A stretch of DNA of 64,000 nucleotides from Lucinisca nassula (taxonomy: Eukaryota; Mollusca; Bivalvia; Lucinida; Lucinidae), in contig OY757025.1 in assembly GCA_963580285.1 (NCBI GenBank), forward strand, positions 123,214,742-123,278,741, in the 5' to 3' direction. Shown in pieces: positions 41,380 to 53,606 of this stretch. Within the stretch, counting starts at the first letter, position 1. The number at the start of each line of letters is the position of its first letter. Below the pieces are notes generated by a model. The model saw only the letters and a list, made by a program, of their open reading frames with translations, made no database searches and was not told where the DNA came from. The position numbers were made by a program, and so were the translations under genes.

Positions 41380-44300
41380 ATGTCCGTGAAGTTGGCTGCC
41401 AGTTGCCAGTTGCCAGTTGCCTATTCAATCGGCAACTGGCAAATGGCATCTAACTTCACAGTGTGGCTGCCAATTCGCTAATTCTATTGAATTGGCAACT
41501 GGCAACTGGCAGCCAGCTGCCAATTCGATTTGAGAGATTTTAAGAGTATAAAAACTGAATAGGCAACTGGCAAACGGCAACCAGTTGCCAATTCGACAAT
41601 CCTAGTGAATTGGCAACTGTCAACTGGCAGCCAGCTGCCAATTCGATTTGAGACGGTTTCAGAGTATAAGAAATGAATAGGCAACTGGCAAACGGCAGCC
41701 AGCTGCCAATTCGCTAATTCTATTGAATTGGCAACTGGCAACCTGCAGCCAGCTGCCAATTCGCTAATTCTATTGAATTGGCAACTGGCAACTGGAAGCC
41801 AGCTGCCAAATCGATTCGAGACGATTTTAGAGCATCAGAACTGAATAGGCAACTGGCAACCGGCAGCCAGCTGCCAATTCGCTAATTCTATTGAATTGGC
41901 AACTGGCAACTGGCAGCCAGCTGCCAATTCGATTTGAGACAGTTTAAAAGTACAACAACTGAATAGGCAACAGGCAAACGGCAACCAGTTGCCAATTCGA
42001 CAATCCTAGTGAATTGGCAACTGGCAACTGGCAGCCAGCTGCCAATTCGATTTGAGACGGTTTTAGAGTATAAGAAATGAATAGGAAACTGGCATACGGC
42101 AGCCAGCTGCCAATTCGGTAATTCTATTGAATTGGCAACTGGCAACCGGCAGCCAGCTGCCAATTCGATTTTAGACGATTTTAGGGCACAAGAACTGAAT
42201 AGGCAACTGGCAACCGGCAGCCAGCTGCCAATTCGCTAATTCTATTGAATTGGCAACTGGCAACTGGCAGTCAGCTGCCAATTCGATTTGAGAAAGTTTA
42301 AGAGTACAACAACTGAATAGGCAACTGGCAAACGGCAACCAGTTGCCAATTCGACAATCCTTGTGAATTGGCAACTGGCAACTGGCAGCCAGCTGCCAAT
42401 TCGATTTGAGACGGTTTTAGAGTATACGAACTGAATAGGCAACTGGCAAACGGCAACCAGCTGCCAATTCGCTAATTCTATTGAATTGGCAACTGGCAAC
42501 TGGCAGCCAGCTGCCAATTCGATTTGAGACAGTTTAAGAGTACAACAACTGAATAGGCAACTGGCAAACGGCACCCAGTTGCCAATTCGACAATCCTAGT
42601 GCATTGGCAACTGGCAACTGGCAGCCAGCTGCCAATTCGATTTGAGACGGTTTTAGAGTATACAAACTGAATAGGCAACTGGCAAACGGCAACCAGATGC
42701 CAATTTGCTAATTCTATTGAATTGGCAACTGGCAACTGGCGGCCAGCTGCCAATTCGATTTGAGAGGGTTTAAAAGTATAAAAACTGAATAGGCAACTGG
42801 CAAACGGCAACCAGATGCCAATTCGACAATCCTAGAGAATTGGCAACTGGCAACTGGCAGCCAGCTGCCAATTCGATTTGAGACGGTTTTAGAGTATACG
42901 AACTGAATAGGCAACTGGCAAACGGCAACCAGATGCCAATTCGCTAATTCTATTGAATTGGCAACTGGCAACTGGCAGCCAGCTGCCAAGTCGATTTGAG
43001 ACAGTTTAAGAGTACAACAACTGAAAAGGCAACTGGCAAACGGCAACCAGTTGCCAATTCGACAATCCTAGTGAATTGACAACTGGCAACCAGCTGCCAA
43101 TTCGATTTGAGACGGTTTTAGAGTATACGAACTGAATAGGCAACTGGCAAACGGCAACCAGATGCCAATTCGTTAATTCTATTGAATTGGCAACTGGCAA
43201 CTGGCGGCCAGCTGCCAATTCGATTTGAGAGGGTACAAAAGTATAAAAACTGAACAGGCAACTGGCAAACGGCAACCAGTTGCCAATTCGACAATCTTAG
43301 TGAATTGGCAACTGGCAACTGGCAGCCAGCTGCCAATTCGATTCGAGACGGTTTTAGAGTATAAGAAATGAATAGGCAACTGGCAAACGGCAACTAGATG
43401 CCAATTCGCTAATTCTATTGAATTGGCACTGGCAACCGGCAGCCAGCTGCCAATTCGATTTGAGAGGGTTTAAAAGTATAAAAACTGAAAAGGCAACAGG
43501 CAAACGGCAACCAGTTGCCAATTCGACAATCCTAGTGAATTGGCAACTGGCAACTGGCAGCCAGCTGCCAATTCGATTTGAGACGGTTTTAGAGTATAAG
43601 AAATGAATAGGCAACTGTCAAACCGCAACCACATGCCAATTCGCTAATTCTATTTAATTGGCAACTGGCAACCGGCAGCCAGCAGCCAATTCGCTAATTC
43701 AATTGAACTGGCTACTGGCAGCCAGCTGCCAATTCGATTTTAGAGGGTTTTAGAGTATAAAAACTGAATAGGCAACTGGCAAACGGCAACCAGTTGCCAA
43801 TTCGACAATCCTAGTGAATTGGCAACTGGCAACTGGCAGCCAGCTGTCAATTCGATTTGAGACGGTTTTAGAGTATAAGAAATGAATAGGCAACTGGCAA
43901 ACGGCAACCAGATGCCAATTCGCTAATTCTATTGAATTGGCAACTGGCAACCGGCAGCCAGCTGCCAATTGGCTTATTCTATTGAATTGGCAACTGGCAA
44001 CTGGCAGCCAGCTGCCAATTCGATTTCAGACGATTTATGAAGCATAAGAACTGAATAGTCAACTGGCAACCGGCAGCCAGCTGACAATTGGCTAATTCTA
44101 TTGAATTGGCAACTGGCAACTGGCAGCCAGCTGCCAATTCGATTTGAGACAGTTTAAGAGTACAACAACTGAATAGGCAACTGGCAAACGGCAACCAGAT
44201 GCCAATTCGACAATCCTAGTGTATTGGCAACTGGCAACTGGCAGCCAGCTGCCAATTCGATTTGAGATGGTTTTAGAGTATACGAACTGAATAGGCAACT

Positions 44301-47300
44301 GGCAACCGGCAACCAGATGCCAATTCGCTAATTCTATTGAATTGGCAACTGGCAACTGGCAGCCAGCTGCCAATTCGATTTGAGAGAGTTTAAGAGTATA
44401 AAAACTGAATAGGCAAACGACAACCAGTTGCCAATTCGACAATCCTAATGCATTGGCAACTGGCAACTGGCAGCCAGCTGCCAATTCGATTTGAGACGGT
44501 TTTAGAGTGTAAGAAATGAATAGGCAACTGGCAAACGGCAACCAGATGCCAATTCGCTTATTGTACTGAATTGGCAACTGGCAACCGGCAGCCAGCTGCC
44601 AATTCGCTAGTTCTATTGAATTGGAAACTGGCAACTTGCAGCCAGCTGCCAATTCGATTTGAGACGATTTTAGAGCATAAGAACTGAATAGGCAACTGGC
44701 AACCGGCAGCCAGCTGCCAATTCGCTAATTCTATTGAATTGGCAACTGGCAAATGGCAACTGGTAGCCATCTGCCAATTCGATTTGAGACAGTTTAAGAG
44801 TACAACAACTGGATAGGCAACTGGCAAACGGCAACCAGTTGCCAATTCCACAATTCTAGTGAATTGGCAACTGGCAACTGGCAGCCAGCAGCCAATTCGA
44901 TTTGAGAAGGTTTTAGAGTATACGAAATGAATAGGCAACTGGCAAACGGCAACCAGATGCCAATTCGCTAATTCTATTGAATTGGCAACTGGCAACTGGC
45001 AGCCAGTGGCCAATTCGATTTGAGAGGGTTTAAAAGTATAAAAACTGAATAGGCAACTGGCAAACGGCAACCAGTTGCCAATTCGACAATCCTAGTGCAT
45101 TGGCAACTGGCAACTGGCAGCAAGCTGCCAATTCGATTTTAGACGGTTTTAGAGTATAAGTAATGAATAGGCAACTGGCAACCGGCAGCCAGCTGCCAAT
45201 TCGCTAATTCTATTGAATTGGCAACTGGCAACTGGCAGCCAGCTGCCAATTCGATTTAAGACAGTTTAAGAGTACAACAACTGAATAGGCAACTGGCAAA
45301 CGACAACCAGTTGCCAATTCGACAATCCTAGTGAATTGGCAACTGGCAACTGGCAGCCAGCTACCAATTCGATTTGAGACGGTTTTAGAGTATACGAACT
45401 GAATAGGCAACTGGCAAACGGCAACCAGATGCCAATTCGCTAATTCTATTGAATTGGCAACTGGCAACTGGCAGCCAGCTGCCAATTCGATTTGAGACAG
45501 TTTAAGAGTACAACAACTGAATAGGCAACTGGCAAACGGCAACCAGTTGCCAATTCGACAATCCTAGTGAATTGGCAACTGGCAACTGGCAGCCAGCTGC
45601 CAATTCGATTTGAGACGGTTTTAGAGTATACGAACTGAATAGGCAACTGGCAAACGGCAACCAGATGCCAATTCGCTAATTCTATTGAATTGGCAACTGG
45701 CAACTGGCAGCCAGCTGCCAATTCGATTTGAGACAGTTTAAGAGTACAACAACTGAATAGGCAACTGGCAAACGGCAACCAGTTGCCAATTCGACAATCC
45801 TAGTGAATTGGCAACTGGCAACTGGCAGCCAGCTGCCAATTCGATTTGAGACGGTTTTAGAGTATACGAACTGAATAGGCAACTGGCAAACGGCAACCAG
45901 CTGCCAATTCGCTATTTCTATTGAATTGGCAACTGGCAACTGGCAGCCAGCTGCCAATTCGATTTGAGACAGTTTAAGAGTACAACAACTGAATAGGCAA
46001 CTGGCAAACGGCACCCAGTTGCCAATTCGACAATCCTAGTGCATTGGCAACTGGCAACTGGCAGCCAGCTGCCAATTCGATTTGAGACGGTTTTAGAGTA
46101 TACGAACTGAATAGGCAACTGGCAAACGGCAACCAGATGCCAATTCGCTAATTCTATTGAATTGGCAACTGGTAACTGGCAGCCAGCTGCCAAGTCGATT
46201 TGAGACAGTTTAAGAGTACAACAACTGAAAAGGCAACTGGCAAACGGCAACCAGTTGCCAATTCGACAATCCTAGTGAATTGGCAACTGGCAACCAGCTG
46301 CCAATTCGATTTGAGACGGTTTTAGAGTATACGAACTGAATAGGCAACTGGCAAACGGCAACCAGATGCCAATTCGTTAATTCTATTGAATTGGCAACTG
46401 GTAACTGGCGGCCAGCTGCCAATTCGATTTGAGAGGGTACAAAAGTATAAAAACTGAACAGGCAACTGGCAAACGGCAACCAGTTGCCAATTCGACAATC
46501 TTAGTGAATTGGCAACTGGCAACTGGCAGCCAGCTGCCAATTCGATTCGAGACGGTTTTAGAGTATAAGAAATGAATAGGCAACTGGCAAACGGCAACTA
46601 GATGCCAATTCGCTAATTCTATTGAATTGGCAACTGGCAACCGGCAGCCAGCTGCCAATTCGATTTTAGAGGGTTTAAAAGTATAAAAACTGAAAAGGCA
46701 ACTGACAAACGGCAACCAGTTGCCAATTCGACAATCCTAGTGAATTGGCAACTGGCAACTGGCAGCCAGCTGCCAATTCGATTTGAGACGGTTTTAGAGT
46801 AAAAGAAATGAATAGGCAACTGTCAAACCGCAACCACATGCCAATTCGCTAATTCTATTTAATTGGCAACTGGCAACCGGCAGCCAGCAGCCAATTCGCT
46901 AATTCAATTGAACTGGCTACTGGCAGCCAGCTGCCAATTCGATTTTAGAGGGTTTTAGAGTATAAAAACTGAATAGGCAACTGGCAAACGGCAACCAGTT
47001 GCCAATTCGACAATCCTAGTGAATTGGCAACTGGCAACTGGCAGCCAGCTGTCAATTCGATTTGAGACGGTTTTAGAGTATAAGAAATGAATAGGCAACT
47101 GGCAAACGGCAACCAGATGCCAATTCGCTAATTCTATTGAATTGGCAACTGGCAACCGGCAGCCAGCTACCAATTGGCTTATTCTATTGAATTGGCAACT
47201 GGCAATTGGCAGCCAGCTGCCAATTCAATTTTAGACGATTTATGAAGCATAAGAACTGAATAGTCAACTGGCAACCGGCAGCCAGCTGACAATTCGCTAA

Positions 47301-49018
47301 TTCTATTGAATTGGCAACTGGCAACTGGCAGCCAGCTGCCAATTCGATTTGAGACAGTTTAAGAGTACAACAACTGAATAGGCAACTGGCAAACGGCAAC
47401 CAGATGCCAATTCGACAATCCTAGTGTATTGGCAACTGGCAACTGGCAGCCAGCTGCCAATTCGATTTGAGATGGTTTTAGAGTATACGAACTGAATAGG
47501 CAACTGGCAACCGGCAACCAGATGCCAATTCGCTAATTCTATTGAATTGGCAACTGGCAACTGGCAGCCAGCTGCCAATTCGATTTGAGAGAGTTTAAGA
47601 GTATAAAAACTGAATAGGCAAACGACAACCAGTTGCCAATTCGACAATCCTAATGCATTGGCAACTGGCAACTGGTAGCCAGCTGCCAATTCGATTTGAG
47701 ACGGTTTTAGAGTGTAAGAAATGAATAGGCAACTGGCAAACGGCAACCAGATGCCAATTCGCTTATTGTACTGAATTGGCAACTGGCAACCGGCAGCCAG
47801 CTGCCAATTCGCTAGTTCTATTGAATTGGAAACTGGCAACTTGCAGCCAGCTGCCAATTCGATTTGAGACGATTTTAGAGCATAAAAACTGAATAGGCAA
47901 CTGGCAACCGGCAGCCAGCTGCCAATTCGCTAATTCTATTGAATTGGCAACTGGCAAATGGCAACTGGTAGCCAGCTGCCAATTCGATTTGAGACAGTTT
48001 AAGAGTACAACAACTGGATAGGCAACTGGCAAACGGCAACCAGTTGCCAATTCCACAATTCTAGTGAATTGGCAACTGGCAACTGGCAGCCAGCAGCCAA
48101 TTCGATTTGAGAAGGTTTTAGAGTATACGAAATGAATAGGCAACTGGCAAACGGCAACCAGATGCCAATTCGCTAATTCTATTGAATTGGCAACTGGCAA
48201 CTGGCAGCCAGCTGCCAATTCGATTTGAGAGGGTTTAAAAGTATAAAAACTGAATAGGCAACTGGCAAACGGCAACCAGTTGCCAATTCGACAATCCTAG
48301 TGCATTGGCAACTGGCAACTGGCAGCAAGCTGCCAATTCGATTTTAGACGGTTTTAGAGTATAAGTAATGAATAGGCAACTGGCAACCGGCAGCCAGCTG
48401 CCAATTCGCTAATTCTATTGAATTGGCAACTGGCAACTGGCAGCCAGCTGCCAATTCGATTTGAGACAGTTTAAGAGTACAACAACTGAATAGGCAACTG
48501 GCAAACGGCAACCAGTTGCCAATTCGACAATCCTAGTGAATTGGCAACTGGCAACTGGCAGCCAGCTGCCAATTCGATTTGAGACGGTTTTAGAGTATAC
48601 GAACTGAATAGGCAACTGGCAAACGGCAACCAGATGCCAATTCGCTAATTCTATTGAATTGGCAACTGGCAACTGGCAGCCAGCTGCCAATTCGATTTGA
48701 GAGGGTTTAAAAGTATAAAAACTGAATAGGCAACTGGCAAACGGCAACCAGTTGCCAATTCGACAATCCTAGTGAATTGGCAACTGGTAACTGGCAGCCA
48801 GCTGCCAATTCGATTTGAGACGGTTTTAGAGTATAAGAAATGAATAGGCAACTGGCAAACGGCAACTAGATGCCAATTCGCTAATTCTATTGAATTGGCA
48901 ACTGGCAACCGGCAGCCAGCTGCCAATTCGATTTGAGAGGGTTTAAAAGTATGAAAACTGAATAGGCAACTGGCAAACGGCAACCAGTTGCCAATTCGAC
49001 AATCCTAGTGAATTGGCA
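41380..49018 (+). repeat. Left arm of the foldback element (7.6 kb)
   Basis: An array of 236-bp dimers. It includes a ~2.6-kb block at about 42850-45490 that is repeated almost base for base 3204-3205 bp downstream (46055-48695), down to private variants such as a CAGGCAAACGACAACCAG deletion and TGTCAATTCG. The left arm is about 3.07 kb longer than the right, close to one such period. The duplication therefore probably accounts for the asymmetry. Confidence 0.9.
41386..41459. repeat. Terminal hairpin at the left end of the foldback element
   Basis: GTGAAGTTGGCTGCCAGTTG is inverted to AAATGGCATCTAACTTCAC within the first 80 bp. The extreme end can thus fold on itself independently of the other arm. 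The mirror hairpin lies at 53518-53591. Confidence 0.85.
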
Positions 49019-49063
49019 ACTCACTAGGTGCCAATTCACTAGGATTGTCGAATTGGCAACTGG
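48984..49063. repeat. Centre of the giant palindrome (10-nt loop)
   Basis: CCAATTCGACAATCCTAGTG followed by AATTGGCA ends at 49018. The spacer ACTCACTAGG (49019-49028) follows. TGCCAATTCACTAGGATTGT then begins the inverted arm at 49029. Pairing around the loop is essentially perfect. Confidence 0.95.
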
Positions 49064-52000
49064 TTGCCGTTTGCCAGTTGCCTATTCAGTTTTTATACTC
49101 TTAAACCCTCTCAAATCGAATTGGCAGCTGGCTGCCAGTTGCCAGTTGCCAATTCACTAGGATTGTCGAATTGACAACTGATTGCCGTTTGCCAGTTGCC
49201 TTTTCGGTTTTTGTACTCTTAAACCGTCTCAAATCGAATTGGCAGTTGGCTGCCAGTTGCCAGTTGTCAATTCAATAGAATTAGCGAATTGGCAGCTGGC
49301 TGCCGGTTACCAGTTGCCTATTCAGTTCTTATACTCTTAAAACGTCCAAAATTGAATTGGCAGCTGGCTGCCAGTTGCCAGTTGCCAATTCACTAGGATT
49401 GTCGAATTGGCAACTGGTTGCCGTTTGCCAGTTGCCTATTCAGTTTTTATACTCTTAAACCGTCTCAAATCGAATAGGCAGCTGGCTGCCAGTTGCCAAT
49501 TCACTAGGATTGTCGAATTGGCAACTGATTGCCGTTTGCCAGTTGCCTATTCAGTTTTTGTACTCTTAAACCAGCTGGCTGCCAGTTGCCAGTTCCCAAT
49601 TCAATAGAATTAGCGAATTGGCAGCTGGCTGCCGGTTGCCAGTTGCCAATTCAGTTCTTATGCTCTAAAATCGTCTCAAATCGAATTGGCAGCTGGCTGC
49701 CAGTTGCCACTTGCCAATTCTATAGAATTAGCGAATTGGCATCTGGTTGCCGTTTGCCCGTTGCCTATTCAGTTCTTATGCTCTAAAACCGTCTCAAATC
49801 GAATTGGCAGCTGGCTGCCAGTTGCCAGTTGCCAATTCAATAGAATTTGCGAATGGTCATCTGGTTGCCGTTTGCCATTTGCCTATTCTGTTCTTATACT
49901 CTAAAACCGTCTCAAATCGAATTGGCAACTGGCTGCCAGTTGCCAGTTGCCAATTCACTAGGATTGTCGACTTGGCAAATGGTTGCCGTTTGCCAGTTGC
50001 CTATTCAGTTTTTATACTCTTAAACCGTCTCAAATCGAATTGGCAGCTGGCTGCCAGTTGCCAATTCACTAGGATTGTCGAATTGGCAACTGATTGCCGT
50101 TTGCCAGTTGCCTATTCAGTTTTTGTACTCTTAAACCAGCTGGCTGCCAGTTGCCAGTTCCCAATTCAATAGAATTAGCGAATTGGCAGCTGGCTGCCGG
50201 TTGCCAGTTGCCAATTCAGTTCTTATGCTCTAAAATCGTCTCAAATCGAATTGGCAGCTGGCTGCCAGTTGCCACTTGCCAATTCTATAGAATTAGCGAA
50301 TTGGCATCTGGTTGCCGTTTGCCCGTTGCCTATTCAGTTCTTATACTCTAAAACCGTCTCAAATCGAATTGGCAGCTGGCTGCCAGTTGCCAGTTGCCAA
50401 TTCAATAGAATTAGCGAATGGTCATCTGGTTGCCGTTTGCCAGTTGCCTATTCTGTTCTTATACTCTAAAACCGTCTCAAATCGAATTGGCAGCTGGCTG
50501 CCAGTTGCCAGATGCCAATTCACTAGGATTGTCGACTTGGCAAATGGTTGCCGTTTGCCAGTTGCCTATTCAGTTTTTATACTTTTAAACCCTCTCAAAT
50601 CGAATTGGCAGCTGGCTTCCTGTTGCCAGTTGCCAATTCAATAGAATTAGCGAATTGGCATCTGGTTGCCGTTTGCCAGTTGCCTATTCAGTTGTTGTAC
50701 TCTTAAACTGTCTCAAATCAAATTTGCTGCTGGCTACCAGTTGCCAGTTGCCAGTTGCCAATTCAATAGAATTAGCGAATTGGCAACTGGCTGCCGGTTG
50801 CCAGTTGCCTATTCAGTTCTTATGCTCTAAAATCGTCTCAAATCGAATTGGCAGCTGGCTGCAAGTTGCCAGTTGCCAATTCAATAGAATTAGCGAATTG
50901 GCAGCTGGCTGCCGGTTGCCAGTTGCCAATTCAGTAGAATTAGCGAATTGGCATCTGGTTGCCGTTTGCCAGTTGCCTATTCATTTCTTACACTCTAAAA
51001 CCGTCTCAAATTGAATTGGCAGCTGGCTGCCAGTTGCCAGTTGCAAATGCATTAGGATTGTCGAATTGGCAACTGGTTGCCGTTTGCCAGTTGCCTATTC
51101 AGTTTTTATACTCTTAAACTCTCTCAAATCGAATTGGCAGCTTGCTGCCAGTTGCCAGTTGCCAATTCAATAGAAATAGCGAATTGGCATCTGGTTGCCG
51201 GTTGCCAGTTGCCTATTCAGTTCGTATACTCTAAAACCATCTCAAATCGAAGTGGCAGCTGTCTGCTAGTTGCCAGTTGCCAATTCACTAGGATTGTCGA
51301 ATTGGCATCTGGTTGCCGTTTGCCAGTTCTCAAATCGAATTGGCAGCTGGCTGCCGGTTGCCAGTTGCCAATTCAATAGAATAAGCGAATTGGCATCTAG
51401 TTGCCGTTTGCCAGTTGCCTATTCATTTCTTATACTCTAAAACCGTCTCGAATCGAATTGGCAGCTGGATGCCAGTTGCCAGTTGCCAATTCACTAAGAT
51501 TGTCGAATTGGCAACTGGTTGCCGATTGCCAGTTGCCTATTCAGTTTTTATACTTTTAAACCCTTTCAAATCGAATTGGCAGCTGGCCGCCAGTTGCCAG
51601 TTGCCAATTCAATAGAATTAGCGAATTGGCATCTGGTTGCCGTTTGCAAGTTGCCTATTCAGTTCGTATACTCTAAAACCGTCTCAAATCGAATTGGCAG
51701 CTGGCTGCCAGTTGCCAGTTGCCAATTCACTAGGATTGTCGAATTGGCAACTGGTTGCCGTTTGCCAGTTGCCTATTCAGTTGTTGTACTCTTAAACTGT
51801 CTCAAATCGAATTGGCAGCTGACTGCCAGTTGCCAGTTGCCAATTCAATAGAATTAGCGAATTGGCATCTGGTTGCCGTTTGCCAGTTGCCTATTCAGTT
51901 CGTATACTCAAAAGCCGTCTCAAATCGAATTGGCAGCTGGCTGCCAGTTGCCAGTTGCCAATTCTCTAGGATTGTCGAATTGGCATCTGGTTGCCGTTTG

Positions 52001-53597
52001 CCAGTTGCCTATTCAGTTTTTATACTTTTAAACCCTCTCAAATCGAATTAGCAGCTGGCCGCCAGTTGCCAGTTGCCAATTCAATAGAATTAGCAAATTG
52101 GCATCTGGTTGCCGTTTACCAGTTGCCTATTCAGTTCGTATACTCTAAAACCGTCTCAAATCGTATTGGCAGCTGGCTGCCAGTTGCCAGTTGCCAATTC
52201 ACTAGGATTGTCGCATTGGCAACTGGTTGCCGGTTGCCAGTTGCCTATTCAGTTATTGTACTCTTAAACTGTCTCAAATCGAATTGGCAGCTGGCTGCCA
52301 GTTACCAGTTGCCAATTCAATAGAATTAGCGAATTGGCATCTGGTTGCCGTTTGCCAGTTGCCTATTCAGTTCGTATACTCAAAAACCGTCTCAAATCGA
52401 ATTGGCAGCTGGCTGCCAGTTGCCAATTCTCTTGGATTGTCGAATTGGCATCTGGTTGCCGTTTGCCAGTTGCCTATTCAGTTTTTTATACTTTTAAACC
52501 CTCTCAAATCGAATTGGCAGCTGGCCGCCAGTTGCCAGTTGCCAATTCAATAGAATTAGCAAACTGGCATCTGGTTGCCGTTTGCCAGTTGCCTATTCAG
52601 TTCGTATACTCTAAAACCGTCTCAAATCGTATTGGCAGCTGGCTGCCAGTTGCCAGTTGCCAATCCACTAGGATTGTCGCATTGGCAACTGGTTGCCGTT
52701 TGCCAGTTGCCTATTCAGTTGTTGTACTCTTAAACTGTCTCAAATCGAATTGGCAGCTGGCTGCCAGTTGCCAGTTGCCAATTCACAAGGATTGTCAAAT
52801 TGGCAACTGGTTGCCGTTTGCCAGTTGCCTATTCAGTTGTTGTACTCTTAAACTTTCTCAAATCGAATTGGCAGCAGCTGACTGCCAGTTGCCAGTTGCC
52901 AATTCAATAGAATTAGCGAATTGGCAGCTGGCTGCCGGTTGCCTGTTGCCTATTCAGTTCTTGTGCTCTAAAATCGTCTAAAATCGAATTGGCAGCTGGC
53001 TGTCGGTTGCCAGTTGCCAATTCAATAGAATTAGCGAATTGGCAGCTGGCTGCCGTTTGCCAGTTGCCTATTCATTTCTTATACTCTAAAACCGTCCCAA
53101 ATCGAATTGGCAGCTAGCTGCCAGTTGCCAGTTGCCAATTCACTAGGATTGTCGAATTGGCAACTGGTTGCCGTTTGCAAGTTGCCTATTCAGTTGTTGT
53201 ACTTTTAAACTGTCTCAAATCGAATCTGCAGCTGGCTGCCAGTTGCCAATTCAATAGAATTAGCGAATTGGCAGCTGGCTGCCGTTTGCCAGTTGCCTAT
53301 TCATTTCTTATACTCTAAAACCGTCTCAAATCGAATTGGCAGCTGGCTGCCAGTTGCCAGTTGCCAATTTACTAGGATTGTCGAATTGGCAACTGGTTGC
53401 CGTTTGCCAGTTGCCTATTTTGTTTTTATACTCTTAAAATCTCTCAAATCGAATTGGCAGCTGGCTGCCAGTTGCCAGTTGCCAATTCAATAGAATTAGC
53501 GAATTGGTAGCCACACTGTGAAGTTAGATGTCATTTGCCAGTTGCCGATCGAATAGGCAACTGGCAACTGGCAACTGGCAGCCAACTTCACGGACAT
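49029..53597 (-). repeat. Right arm of the foldback element (4.6 kb)
   Basis: Same subrepeats in inverse orientation. A 565-bp direct duplication is visible, for example the shortened unit with TTAAACCAGCTGGCTGCC at about 49568 and 50133. Several units are shortened or fused (51320-51360, 52860-52890). The arm ends with the mirror terminal hairpin (53518-53591). Confidence 0.9.
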
Positions 53598-53606
53598 CTG
53601 CCATGG
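53598..53606. other. Right copy of 9-bp target-site duplication
   Basis: CTGCCATGG directly follows the element end CTTCACGGACAT and leads into TGGGATGAAAATTGTAGC of the LINE. Codon reading CTG-CCA-TGG-TGG-GAT shows that the target was the Leu-Pro-Trp-Trp-Asp linker motif. Confidence 0.95.

Larger units (their letters stand above)
41380..53597. mobile_element. Giant foldback (FB-like) transposon, 12,218 bp, non-coding
   Basis: The left end ATGTCCGTGAAGTTGGCTGC and the right end inverted are identical. Similarity continues inward through CAGTGTGGCTGCCAATTCGC, then through the full arms. Both arms consist of about 118-bp subrepeats in alternating pairs (236-bp dimer) that differ at CGACAATCCTAGT versus CGCTAATTCTATT. 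Subrepeats run one way to 49018 and the opposite way from 49029. A 9-bp direct duplication flanks the element. Drosophila FB elements share tandem-repeat inverted arms and 9-bp duplications, and 9-bp duplications are typical of Mutator-like transposases, so Mutator-type mobilisation is inferred. The many open frames (up to 215 codons) are readings through the repeat. They differ in frame because 236 is not a multiple of three. No transposase is inside. Confidence 0.95.

Noticed and set aside
42242..48983. Many minus-strand open frames of 66-184 codons with SNRIGSWLPVASCQF-like repeats
   Set aside because: They are readings through the 236-bp foldback subrepeats. Frame changes from unit to unit because 236 is not divisible by three, and the mirrored arm gives the same peptides on the plus strand.
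52334..52981. 215-codon plus-strand frame in the right foldback arm
   Set aside because: Same repeat translation. It is longer only because a small indel keeps the frame open, and it has no domain or start context.
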